This document shows, in pieces, positions 1 through 6,071 of a DNA stretch of 6,877 nucleotides. Source of the stretch: Prosthecobacter debontii. Lineage in GTDB: Bacteria; Verrucomicrobiota; Verrucomicrobiia; Verrucomicrobiales; Akkermansiaceae. Both the position numbers and the translations under genes were made by a program. The DNA lies in the NCBI GenBank assembly GCA_945885485.1, contig CAMCYT010000130.1:1-6877 (forward strand), given 5' to 3'. How positions within the stretch are numbered: position 1 is the first letter of the stretch; each line of letters begins with the position of its first letter. A model generated the notes under the pieces. That model had not been told where the DNA came from, did not search any database, and was given only the letters and a program-made list of their open reading frames with translations.

Positions 1-238
1 TTGATGGTGCGGCACCGATGTTGAGGAAAAACGACGCGTCATCCGCCATCACGCGTTTCACTTCCGCTGCCCAGGTTTTGCACCAAGCGAGAAACTCATC
101 GCGCGGCGCGGTGTCTTTGAAGGAAGAATAGTTGATCCCGAGATTGTAAGGCGGCGATGTCATCACGAGATCGAAGGATTTCTCTTCGAGTGTGGGGAGG
201 ACTTTCAGGCAATCGCCGTTTAAAAGTTCAAGTTTCAA
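1..238 (-). CDS. Beta-class DNA methyltransferase, N-terminal part (cut by window edge)
   Basis: The gene reads leftward from a TTG at 238-236 and runs off the window after 79 codons. The predicted N-terminus is MKLELLNGDCLKVLPTLEE. Residues 7-10 (NGDC) and the catalytic motif IV TSPPYNLG at residues 27-34 are typical of S-adenosylmethionine-dependent amino methyltransferases that modify N4-cytosine or N6-adenine in DNA. In this class motif IV lies near the N-terminus and the SAM-binding FxGxG motif lies at the far end, which is not visible here. No ATG or GTG is available: an in-frame stop lies at 256-254, and the only codons between are ATT, CTC, CTA and TTG. TTG is therefore the best start, because family members begin just before the NGD motif. 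No Shine-Dalgarno sequence precedes it. It lies downstream of aroB on the same strand, separated by a repeat element. Whether it is an orphan methylase or belongs to a restriction system cannot be decided here. Confidence 0.82.
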   Translation of the reverse strand, partial: MKLELLNGDCLKVLPTLEEKSFDLVMTSPPYNLGINYSSFKDTAPRDEFLAWCKTWAAEVKRVMADDASFFLNIGAAPS

Positions 239-286
239 AATGAGTAGGAGAATCTACCGATGATTGGTTACGGATTGCAGAAAATT

Positions 287-459
287 GAACCACAGATGAA
301 CGCAGATGTACACAGATAAAATTCAATGTGAGGAAAACATCTAATAACTCAAATTAGCATTCTGAGAATTCATCCCCATCTGCGTTCATCCGTGTCCATT
401 TGACGAAGAAATTTAATTTTTTGTGTTCGCCCATGTCCGCTTCGCTCCCATTGTGGTTC
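287..459. repeat. Non-coding inverted-repeat element of the GATGAAC family
   Basis: The outer ends are GAACCACA (287-294) and its exact reverse complement TGTGGTTC (452-459). An inner inverted pair matches perfectly over 14 bp: GATGAACGCAGATG (295-308) and CATCTGCGTTCATC (377-390). It extends to 18 bp (291-308 with 377-394) with one mismatch. The words ACCACRGATGAAC and CGTTCATCC also occur in the arms of the gene-carrying unit at 3834-4321. The interior (309-376) is A+T-rich and holds no ORF of note. The right outer end stops 3 bp after the aroB stop codon, and the left end is 48 bp upstream of the methyltransferase start. No convincing target-site duplication was seen. It could be a miniature non-autonomous element or a decayed copy. 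A role as an mRNA hairpin between aroB and the methylase is also possible. Confidence 0.6.
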
Positions 460-462
460 TAT

Positions 463-1539
463 TCAGCCTCTTAAATTATCAATCGCCGCTTCCAGATCGG
501 AAGCCGTCACGGTTTCGATGACTTGGGCTTTGCCGATTTCGGAAAGGGTTACGAAACGGATTTTTCCCGATTTGAATTTTTTATCGCGGGTCAGTTTCTC
601 CATCACCGTCGCAGTTGGGATATCAGGCGAAAGCTTGAGCGGGAGGTGGAAATGCTTGAGCAGGCCGAGGATTTTCTGTGAAGCCTCAGTGGAAAGTCCG
701 GAATGTTTTTCGGAAATTACCAATGCCGCACGAATCCCCAGCGCGATCGCTTCACCGTGCAGCATTTCGCCATAGGGCAACGAAGCCTCGATACCGTGCC
801 CGATAGTGTGCCCGAAGTTTAATAAGGCGCGTATGTCCTTGGTTTCATATTCATCCGCTTCCACGACGCGGGCTTTGATCGCGATATTGCGCGCCAACAA
901 CTCCGCCGGAACCTCGCGTTTCTCCGGATCAATGGCTAAGAGATCTTCCAACATCGCCGCATCACGGATGGCCGCATGCTTGATGGCCTCCGCGAAGCCT
1001 TCGTGAAACTCACGTGCCGGCAAAGTCTTTAGAGTCTCGGGATCGACGATCACGAGTTTCGGCTGATGAAACGCTCCTAACAGGTTTTTTCCTTCCGCGA
1101 CGTTCACCCCGGTTTTTCCACCGACCGATGAATCGACCTGGGAAACAATCGTGGTCGGAATCTGCACAAAGGGAATGCCACGGTAAAAAATCGATGCGAC
1201 AAATCCCGCAAGATCGCCGACCACACCGCCGCCGAGTGCGATGATAATGGAGCGTCGATCGTGACCCGCGCGAATCATTTCGCGGCAAAGCACCTCTGCA
1301 TGGGAAAGCGATTTCGAACCCTCGCCCGCAGGGATCGTGTGTAGGGTGGGTGGGTTTTCAGTGAAACTGGAGATCACCGTCTGCGCATGGTGCGCGGCAA
1401 CCGTCTCATCCGAAATGATCGCCGGACGCAGATGAGAAAGTCCCTGCTGCTTAAGCATTTCCGCAACAGCTGACAACAAGCCATTTTCAACAATGACTGG
1501 ATAAGAACGATCGCCGAGTGCGACTTGGACGGTGGGCAT
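463..1539 (-). CDS. aroB: 3-dehydroquinate synthase
   Basis: Cytoplasmic enzyme that converts DAHP to 3-dehydroquinate with loss of phosphate, the second step of the shikimate pathway to aromatic amino acids. At 358 residues it has the normal length for bacterial AroB. Visible landmarks are the NAD-binding GGGVVGDLAGFVAS (103-116), the IPTTIVSQVDSSVGGKTGVN block (127-146) with the active-site lysine at 142, KNLLGAFHQP (151-160), GFAEAIKH (181-188) with metal-ligand Glu184, NFGHTIGH (241-248) and LHGEAIALG (260-268). The last two supply the metal-ligand and active-site histidines (His244/His248 and His261). All are intact, so the enzyme should be active. The ATG at 1539 sits just before the usual N-terminal beta strand; the bases upstream (ACTCCCAC on the coding strand) give no clear ribosome binding site. 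The gene is divergent from the cys operon. Its stop codon lies 3 bp from the edge of the repeat element at 287-459. Confidence 0.97.
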   Translation of the reverse strand: MPTVQVALGDRSYPVIVENGLLSAVAEMLKQQGLSHLRPAIISDETVAAHHAQTVISSFTENPPTLHTIPAGEGSKSLSHAEVLCREMIRAGHDRRSIIIALGGGVVGDLAGFVASIFYRGIPFVQIPTTIVSQVDSSVGGKTGVNVAEGKNLLGAFHQPKLVIVDPETLKTLPAREFHEGFAEAIKHAAIRDAAMLEDLLAIDPEKREVPAELLARNIAIKARVVEADEYETKDIRALLNFGHTIGHGIEASLPYGEMLHGEAIALGIRAALVISEKHSGLSTEASQKILGLLKHFHLPLKLSPDIPTATVMEKLTRDKKFKSGKIRFVTLSEIGKAQVIETVTASDLEAAIDNLRG

Positions 1540-1571
1540 GTGGGAGTTTTAAGTCTAAATCGAAAATTAGG

Positions 1572-1607
1572 AAACTCCGAATTGGAGAGTTTAACGAAAT
1601 CGATTTC
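1572..1607. promoter_or_regulatory. Pair of palindromes upstream of aroB (possible operator)
   Basis: Two dyad-symmetric stretches lie 33-68 bp upstream of the aroB start. The first has arms AAACTC (1572-1577) and GAGTTT (1587-1592) around a 9-bp centre, with an inner CTCC-N5-GGAG (1575-1587). The second, GAAATCGATTTC (1596-1607), is a perfect 12-bp palindrome. Its core AAATCGA recurs directly at 1557-1563. The position suits an operator or promoter-proximal site for aroB on the minus strand, but no regulator family is recognised and no good -35/-10 pair was identified. Chance occurrence in A+T-rich DNA is possible. Confidence 0.3.
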
Positions 1608-1625
1608 TGGATCGAAGTAGAAAAG

Positions 1626-1852
1626 ATCCCAGCGGGATCTAAGAAATTAGCGCGGGGTCGAGGAGCGATAGCGACGACTACCTCGGGGATATGATGAAAA
1701 TTAAATCCGACCCCGAGAGCGGGTCGCAGGTGCTAGCATGATTTCGCGCCTCTTATTTCTGGCACGCCCTCCAGGGTGCAGATGAATATCTATGCCAACC
1801 CGGGGTGTCGCTCCGCTCAACCCCGCGCTAATTTCTGTCATCCCTTCGGGAT
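1626..1852. repeat. REPIN-like element: two REP-like hairpins in inverted orientation
   Basis: The left arm (1626-1658) and right arm (1820-1852) are inverted copies matching at 27 of 33 positions, including a perfect 17-bp core (1642-1658 AGAAATTAGCGCGGGGT with 1820-1836). Each end is itself a small hairpin: AGATCCC-agc-GGGATCT (1624-1640) on the left and ATCCC-ttc-GGGAT (1840-1852) on the right. The hairpin loops and a 3-bp spacer account for all six mismatches. A weaker continuation pairs AGCGAC (1670-1675) with GTCGCT (1807-1812). Inside are further inverted pairs: CTCGGGG/CCCCGAG (1682-1688, 1711-1717), CGACCC/GGGTCG (1708-1713, 1721-1726) and an imperfect hairpin around CCCTCCAGGG (1767-1776). 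Paired REP-type ends suggest a REPIN-like repeat family spread by a RAYT (REP-associated tyrosine) transposase encoded elsewhere; no transposase is present here. It lies between divergent genes, so a terminator role is unlikely. The family assignment is inference. Confidence 0.62.
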
Positions 1853-2057
1853 AAAGATGCAAAATGGACCCAGAAATTTCAAAACTCAGCCCTCCTCTCC
1901 TCCGTTTCCTCTCTCCCTCCGTGTAAAAAAAGCACACGATACCCTGTGTCCACTTCCGATCTCCCCTCGAAATTTCCGAAATAATAGTTGCTTATTCGTG
2001 CCTTAGGATGCAAATTTTCATAGAAACTTGACAAAGAAAGGTAAATTACTAAGGATT
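1853..2057. other. Remainder of aroB-cysJ intergenic region
   Basis: These 205 bp complete a 518-bp gene-free stretch (1540-2057) and should hold the cys operon promoter and leader. A pyrimidine run at 1890-1920 has a single purine (G1904) in 31 bases and is followed by GTGT-A7-GCACAC. A near-palindrome at 1977-1998 is listed separately. A perfect TTGACA occurs at 2028-2033, but a -10 at the usual spacing would overlap the cysJ start codon. No confident promoter, riboswitch or small RNA was recognised. The short reading frames across 1701-2006 are derived from the repeat element and look non-coding. Confidence 0.5.
1977..1998. promoter_or_regulatory. Near-palindrome upstream of cysJ (possible operator)
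   Basis: CGAAATAA (1977-1984) and TTATTCG (1992-1998) form a 7-bp inverted repeat with one bulged A, separated by 7 bases. It lies about 60 bp before the cysJ ATG, where a transcriptional operator or a short leader hairpin might sit. It resembles no operator I can name, and the A+T-rich composition makes chance symmetry plausible. Confidence 0.22.
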
Positions 2058-3824
2058 ATGCTTCCCGAGAGTTCCCCGTTTTCCCCAGACCAGCGCAAGT
2101 CGTTGGATTCGCTCCTTGCTGGCTTTGATGCGCTTCAGCGCGGCTGGCTCAGTGGATTCCTTGCTGCGCAGTCATCAACTGTTACTACTGCCGCCGCTCC
2201 CGCAGCTGCTGGAAAATTGACCGTGCTCTATGGCACCGAAAGCGGAAACACCGAGGAGCTCGCTGATCGCGCCGTCAAAGAAGCCAAGAAAAAAGGTTTC
2301 AAAGCGGTGATGAAAAACATGTCGGACATTTCTCCTGCTGATCTCGCAAAAGTCGATCATCTACTCGTGATCGTCTCGACATGGGGCGATGGCGAAGCAC
2401 CCGAAACCGCAGTGAGTTTTCACAAAGCGTTCATGTCCGAGGATGTGAAACTCGCCGGCGTGAAATTCTCTGTCTGCGGACTTGGCGATACTTCTTACGA
2501 AAAATTCTGCGAGATCGGTAAGCAGTTCGATGCTCGCCTCGAAGCACTCGGTGCGACCCGCGTTGCGCCAAGAGCGGATTGCGATGTCGATTTCGAAGAT
2601 GCCTACACCGAGTGGTTTGCGGCTGCGCTTAAAGCGATCACTCCTGCCACTGTTGCCGTTGTTCCAGCTGCCTATGAATATACATCTCCGGCCAGCACGG
2701 AGTTCGGAAAGAAAAATCCGTTTCCATCCGAAGTGATCGAAAATCTTCTTCTCAACGGCGAAGGCTCCGCCAAGGAAACTATCCATATCGAGCTCTCCCT
2801 AACAGGCAGCGGCTTGCAATACGAACCAGGAGATGCACTTGCCGTGCAGCCGACGAATTGCCCGAGCATGCTGAAAGACATCATCAATGCTGCACAACTC
2901 ACCGGCACTGAGGAAATCGAAGTTAAAGGCGTCGGCAAAAAACTGTTAGCGGATGCGTTACGTGAAGATTTTGATATCACCGCGCTTTCCAAAGCCGTAC
3001 TCAAAAAACTCGCAGAAGCAACTAGCTCCGCAATGCTGATCGCGCTACTTGAAGAAGAAGCCAAAGATCAACTCCGCGAATACATCGACGGCCGTGAAAT
3101 CATTGATGCGATCATCGACTTTGCGCCAAACGGTTTATCTGCCGTAGCTCTCTGCGGAATCTTCCGTAAGCTTCCAATCCGCCTCTACTCCATCGCTTCA
3201 AGCCCGCTTGCGCATCCTGATGAAGTGCATCTCACCGTCGCGGCTGTGAGATACGAAACCCACGGCAGAACCCGCAAAGGCGTTTGCTCCACCTATCTCT
3301 CCGATATCGCGAAGACCGGTGAAAACGTTTCGGTGTTCGTTCAACCTAACAAAAACTTCCGCCTACCTGCTGATGACAACACGCCCATCATCATGGTCGG
3401 TCCCGGCACCGGCGTTGCGCCTTTCCGTTCCTTCGTCGAGCATCGCGCTGCTATTGGAGCAACGGGTAAGAGCTGGTTGTTCTTCGGCGATCAACGCTAC
3501 ACCTACGATTTCCTCTACCAACTTGAGTGGCAGGATTTCCTTAAAAACAAACAGCTCACCAAGCTCGACCTCGCCTTCTCGCGCGATCAACCCGAGAAAG
3601 TTTACGTCCAAGACAAGATGGTCGAGCAAGGCGCGGAAATCTACGCATGGCTTGAGCAAGGCGCGCATTTCTATGTCTGCGGCGACGCCAGCCGCATGGC
3701 CGCTGATGTACACGAAGCACTTATCTCCATCGTCATCAACCACGGTGCAAAATCCCGCGAACAAGCAGAGGAATACGTTGAGAACCTCAAGAAAGCCAAA
3801 CGTTACCAACGCGACGTTTATTAA
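2058..3824 (+). CDS. cysJ: Assimilatory sulfite reductase (NADPH), flavoprotein alpha subunit
   Basis: Diflavin reductase that takes electrons from NADPH through FAD and FMN to the CysI hemoprotein for six-electron reduction of sulfite to sulfide. From the chosen ATG it is 588 residues, close to E. coli CysJ (599). In order: a helical N-terminus ending in GWLSGFLA (29-36), an Ala-rich linker, and a flavodoxin domain (about 53-190) with the FMN loop GTESGNTEE (59-67), STWGDGEAPET (107-117) and GLGDTSY (141-147). Then an FAD domain with RLYSIASS (375-382) and GVCSTYL (408-414), and an NADPH domain with GPGTGVAPFR (448-457), SRDQ plus KVYVQDK (508-520) and CGDASRMAADV (541-551). The C-terminus RYQRDVY is that of CysJ. 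An in-frame TTG at 2028 would add ten residues. ATG 2058 is preferred because MLPESSPFSPDQ resembles CysJ N-termini; AAGG at 2051-2054 is close for a ribosome binding site. It is the first gene of the cys operon and is followed by an inserted gene. Confidence 0.95.
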   Translation: MLPESSPFSPDQRKSLDSLLAGFDALQRGWLSGFLAAQSSTVTTAAAPAAAGKLTVLYGTESGNTEELADRAVKEAKKKGFKAVMKNMSDISPADLAKVDHLLVIVSTWGDGEAPETAVSFHKAFMSEDVKLAGVKFSVCGLGDTSYEKFCEIGKQFDARLEALGATRVAPRADCDVDFEDAYTEWFAAALKAITPATVAVVPAAYEYTSPASTEFGKKNPFPSEVIENLLLNGEGSAKETIHIELSLTGSGLQYEPGDALAVQPTNCPSMLKDIINAAQLTGTEEIEVKGVGKKLLADALREDFDITALSKAVLKKLAEATSSAMLIALLEEEAKDQLREYIDGREIIDAIIDFAPNGLSAVALCGIFRKLPIRLYSIASSPLAHPDEVHLTVAAVRYETHGRTRKGVCSTYLSDIAKTGENVSVFVQPNKNFRLPADDNTPIIMVGPGTGVAPFRSFVEHRAAIGATGKSWLFFGDQRYTYDFLYQLEWQDFLKNKQLTKLDLAFSRDQPEKVYVQDKMVEQGAEIYAWLEQGAHFYVCGDASRMAADVHEALISIVINHGAKSREQAEEYVENLKKAKRYQRDVY

Positions 3825-3833
3825 AGAAAATTT

Positions 3834-3857
3834 AACCACGGATGAACACGGATGAAC
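3834..3857. repeat. Left inverted-repeat arm of the GxxExxY cassette
   Basis: The arm reads AACCACGGATGAAC (3834-3847) followed by a second GGATGAAC (3850-3857), giving 10-bp spaced GATGAAC words. It matches the reverse complement of 4298-4321 at 22 of 24 positions, with 14 consecutive matches at the outer end. The ATG of the GxxExxY gene (3852-3854) lies within the second word. The first word offers an out-of-frame ATG at 3842 that opens an 8-codon frame ending at TAA 3866-3868. Confidence 0.75.
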
Positions 3858-4274
3858 GTGATATCTAATATGGATTCAAAGGATCAAATACAGGATGACA
3901 GGGGTAGCGGCCTGTTGTTTGAGAATGAGACCCATACCATATTGCAATTCTGTTTCCAAATCACGAACACTCTCGGTCATGGATTTAGGGAAAAGACCTA
4001 CGAAAATGCCCTAGTTCATTTATTAAGTAAAAACAACGTTCCTCACCAGCAACAGCCGCGTTATCCTGTCATCTTCGATGAGGTGAAAATTGACGAGTTC
4101 ATTCCAGATCTCATCATCTACAATAACATCATCGTCGATTTAAAAACTATTGAGAGCATCACCGAGAACGAAATCGGCCAAATGCTTAATTATCTACGTG
4201 TTACAAAACTTAAACTAGCACTCATCATCAACTTCAAACACGCGAGACTCCAATACCGCCGCGTATCACTTTAA
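3852..4274 (+). CDS. GxxExxY family protein (PD-(D/E)XK nuclease-like), function unknown
   Basis: A 140-residue protein of the GxxExxY family (TIGR04256, PDDEXK_3-like), named for the motif seen here as GFREKTY (residues 44-50). Further family landmarks are FIPDLIIY (83-90, with the Pro-Asp at 85-86), IVDLKTIESI (94-103, an Asp-x-Lys pair at 96/98), GQMLNYLR (109-116) and a C-terminal ALIINFKHARLQYRRVSL. The PD...D-x-K arrangement agrees with a PD-(D/E)XK nuclease fold, but no activity is established for the family to my knowledge. The first 20 or so residues are poorly conserved in type, and part of the N-terminus comes from the repeat arm. A second in-frame ATG at 3870 (MDSKDQ) may be the true start; neither has a clear Shine-Dalgarno. 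No signal peptide or membrane segment is evident. It sits inside the cys operon but has no evident role in sulfur metabolism. Confidence 0.88.
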   Translation: MNVISNMDSKDQIQDDRGSGLLFENETHTILQFCFQITNTLGHGFREKTYENALVHLLSKNNVPHQQQPRYPVIFDEVKIDEFIPDLIIYNNIIVDLKTIESITENEIGQMLNYLRVTKLKLALIINFKHARLQYRRVSL

Positions 4275-4297
4275 ATAAAACAATCCTCTTCATCCGA

Positions 4298-4321
4298 GTT
4301 CATCCCCGTTCATCCGTGGTT
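4298..4321. repeat. Right inverted-repeat arm of the GxxExxY cassette
   Basis: Two GTTCATCC words (4298-4305 and 4308-4315) end in GTGGTT at 4321, and a degenerate third word, CTTCATCC, lies upstream at 4288-4295, continuing the 10-bp spacing. The arm is the inverted partner of 3834-3857 (22 of 24 positions). It ends 20 bp before the cysI ATG and therefore makes up most of the cysI leader. Confidence 0.75.
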
Positions 4322-4341
4322 CAATCAAATCTTATATTCCC

Positions 4342-6057
4342 ATGTCCGATCAAAAACTAGCCGCCAACGAATACATCAAAATCCGTAGTAACTACTTGCG
4401 CGGAACGATCCAGGAAGGTCTTGCCGACTTGTCCACTGGCTCGATGAGCGAGGATGATCAGCAGTTGCTGAAATTCCACGGCACTTATCAACAAGACGAT
4501 CGCGATCTGCGTCCGAATCGTCGTAAGCATAAGTTGGATAAAGCCTACTCGTTCATGATCCGCATCCGGGTTCCTGGCGGCGTCGCGACTCCGCATCAAT
4601 GGCTCGAAACCGACCGTATGGCCACGCAGTTCGCCAACGGCACGATCAAGCTCACCACCCGCCAAGCCTTTCAATTCCACGGCATCATCAAGTCGAACTT
4701 GAAAAGAACCATCGCGGAGATCAACCAAACCGCGATGGATACGATCGCTGCTTGCGGCGATGTGAACCGCAACGTGATGTGCAACCCGAATCCTTATCTC
4801 ACTTCAGTTCATGCTGAGGTGCTGAAAGTTTCCCAACAAATTTCCGATCACCTCACGCCAGCGACTCGTGCGTATCACGAGATTTGGTTAGATGGTGAAA
4901 AGGTCGAATCCAGCGAAGAAGAGATCGAGCCGATTTATGGCAAAACGTATCTTCCACGCAAATTCAAGATCACCATCGCGGTGCCGCCTTCTAACGATGT
5001 CGATATCTACGCGAACTGCTTGTCATTCATCGCCATCGTTGAGAAAGATAAACTCGTCGGCTTCAACGTCGCTGTCGGCGGCGGCATGGGCATGACCCAC
5101 GGTTCCGAGGAAACCTATCCTCGCCTCGCGGATGTCATTGGTTTCTGCACGGTCGAGCAAGTCAACGACGTCGCTGAAAAAGTCGTTCTCGTGCAGCGCG
5201 ATTTCGGTTGCCGCACCGAGCGTAAACATGCGCGTTTGAAATACACCGTGGACGATCACGGTCCTGAGTGGTTCCTTGAAAAACTCAACGAATACCTCGG
5301 TTACAATCTCGGTCCAGTTCGCGATTTCAAATTCGAAGATAACGGCGATCGCTACGGTTGGGTCGAAGGTGTGAATGGAAAATTCAATCTCACCCTTTTC
5401 ATTCAGGGTGGTCGCGTGCTCGATACACCTAGCTATCCAATGCGCACTGGTCTGCGCGAGATCGCAAAAATTCACGACGGCGACTTCCGTCTCACCGCGA
5501 ACCAAAACCTGATGATCGCCAACGTTTCTCCCGAGAAACGTCCGGAGATCGAAAAGCTCCTCGAACAATACGGGATCAAAGATAGCCACTTGAAAAGTGC
5601 CCTGCGTTTGAACTCAATCGCGTGTGTGGCGTTGCCAACTTGTGCACTCTCCCTCGCCGAGGCAGAACGTTATCTCCCTGAGCTTCTAACAGAACTTGAA
5701 GAAGTCATCGAAGAAGCCGGCTTGCGTCACGATGCAATCACCATCCGCATGACCGGCTGCCCGAACGGTTGCGCTCGTCCTTATATTTCCGAGATCGGTT
5801 TTGTGGGTCGCTCACCCGGTTGCTACAACGTCTATCTCGGCGGTGGCTTTGCGGGGCAGCGTTTGTCGAAAATGTATCGCGAGAATTTCCCAGGTAACGA
5901 AGTCAAAACTTTACTTGGCCCCATCATCAAACACTACGCGAAAGAGCGTATCGAAGGTGAACGTTTCGGCGATTTCTGCATCCGCGCAGGCTACGTCGCC
6001 GCAACCGAGCAAGGCAAAGATTTCCACAAGAATATCAAAGAAGAAGCCCGTGCCTAA
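4342..6057 (+). CDS. cysI: Assimilatory sulfite reductase, hemoprotein beta subunit
   Basis: Siroheme and 4Fe-4S protein that receives electrons from CysJ and reduces sulfite to sulfide in the cytoplasm. At 571 residues it is nearly the same length as E. coli CysI (570). The two sulfite/nitrite reductase repeats are complete. The cluster and siroheme ligands are CVALPTC (Cys428, Cys434) and TGCPNGC (Cys473, Cys477). Likely substrate-binding residues are Arg76 (RIRVPGG), Arg143 (VNRNVMC) and Lys207/Lys209 (LPRKFKI). N-terminal SNYLRGTI (16-23) and FHGTYQQDDRD (45-55) are close to the E. coli protein as I recall it. These features favour CysI over ferredoxin-nitrite reductase, as does the adjacent cysJ. 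The ATG at 4342 fits the family N-terminus, with no clear Shine-Dalgarno. Its leader consists largely of the inserted repeat arm. cysH begins 14 bp after its stop. Confidence 0.96.
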   Translation: MSDQKLAANEYIKIRSNYLRGTIQEGLADLSTGSMSEDDQQLLKFHGTYQQDDRDLRPNRRKHKLDKAYSFMIRIRVPGGVATPHQWLETDRMATQFANGTIKLTTRQAFQFHGIIKSNLKRTIAEINQTAMDTIAACGDVNRNVMCNPNPYLTSVHAEVLKVSQQISDHLTPATRAYHEIWLDGEKVESSEEEIEPIYGKTYLPRKFKITIAVPPSNDVDIYANCLSFIAIVEKDKLVGFNVAVGGGMGMTHGSEETYPRLADVIGFCTVEQVNDVAEKVVLVQRDFGCRTERKHARLKYTVDDHGPEWFLEKLNEYLGYNLGPVRDFKFEDNGDRYGWVEGVNGKFNLTLFIQGGRVLDTPSYPMRTGLREIAKIHDGDFRLTANQNLMIANVSPEKRPEIEKLLEQYGIKDSHLKSALRLNSIACVALPTCALSLAEAERYLPELLTELEEVIEEAGLRHDAITIRMTGCPNGCARPYISEIGFVGRSPGCYNVYLGGGFAGQRLSKMYRENFPGNEVKTLLGPIIKHYAKERIEGERFGDFCIRAGYVAATEQGKDFHKNIKEEARA

Positions 6058-6071
6058 ATCACAGATCCAAG

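Larger units (their letters stand above)
3834..4321 (+). mobile_element. Putative repeat-bounded gene cassette carrying a GxxExxY gene
   Basis: This 488-bp unit consists of two inverted repeat arms and one gene, placed between cysJ and cysI. Outside it only 9 bp remain to the cysJ stop and 20 bp to the cysI ATG, so its removal would leave about 29 bp between two genes that normally adjoin. Three 60-base rows counted inside the gene are about 38-43% G+C, against about 57% and 63% in single rows counted in cysI and cysJ. The same repeat words occur in the ORF-less element at 287-459. No target-site duplication and no recognised transposase or integrase are visible, so mobility is inferred from symmetry, composition and position only. 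The gene points the same way as the operon and should be read through by cys transcription. Confidence 0.5.

Noticed and set aside
287..459. CRISPR-like or tandem repeat array
   Set aside because: The repeats are inverted and only two or three words long, with no regular spacer pattern and no cas genes.
1701..1937. Minus-strand 78-codon reading frame overlapping the REPIN-like element
   Set aside because: Most of it translates the repeat and its hairpins, and it has no recognisable domain. Such frames are commonly mis-called as hypothetical proteins over repeats.
1776..2006. Plus-strand 76-codon reading frame in the intergenic region
   Set aside because: It runs over the repeat arm and the pyrimidine tract with low-complexity Ser/Pro output and no domain, so it is likely non-coding.
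2028..2056. TTGACA (2028-2033) as the -35 box of the cysJ promoter
   Set aside because: At 16-18 bp spacing the -10 would be TAAGGA, AAGGAT or AGGATT at about 2050-2057. Transcription would then start at or after the ATG at 2058. Probably coincidence.
2361..3064. Antisense frames within cysJ (and similar ones within cysI and cysH)
   Set aside because: They lie wholly inside well-supported genes and show no domain of their own.
3319..3855. Plus-strand 178-codon frame overlapping cysJ
   Set aside because: It is a shadow frame of cysJ, whose flavoprotein motifs are unambiguous in the other frame.
4333..4338. TATATT as a -10 box for cysI
   Set aside because: It lies 3 bp before the ATG and has no matching -35 (TCATCC at 17-bp spacing). 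The transcript would lack the start codon region or be leaderless at best.
3825..4341. Target-site duplication around the GxxExxY cassette
   Set aside because: The bases just outside the arms (left AAAGAAAATTT, right CAATCAAATC) show no convincing direct repeat at the arm edges.
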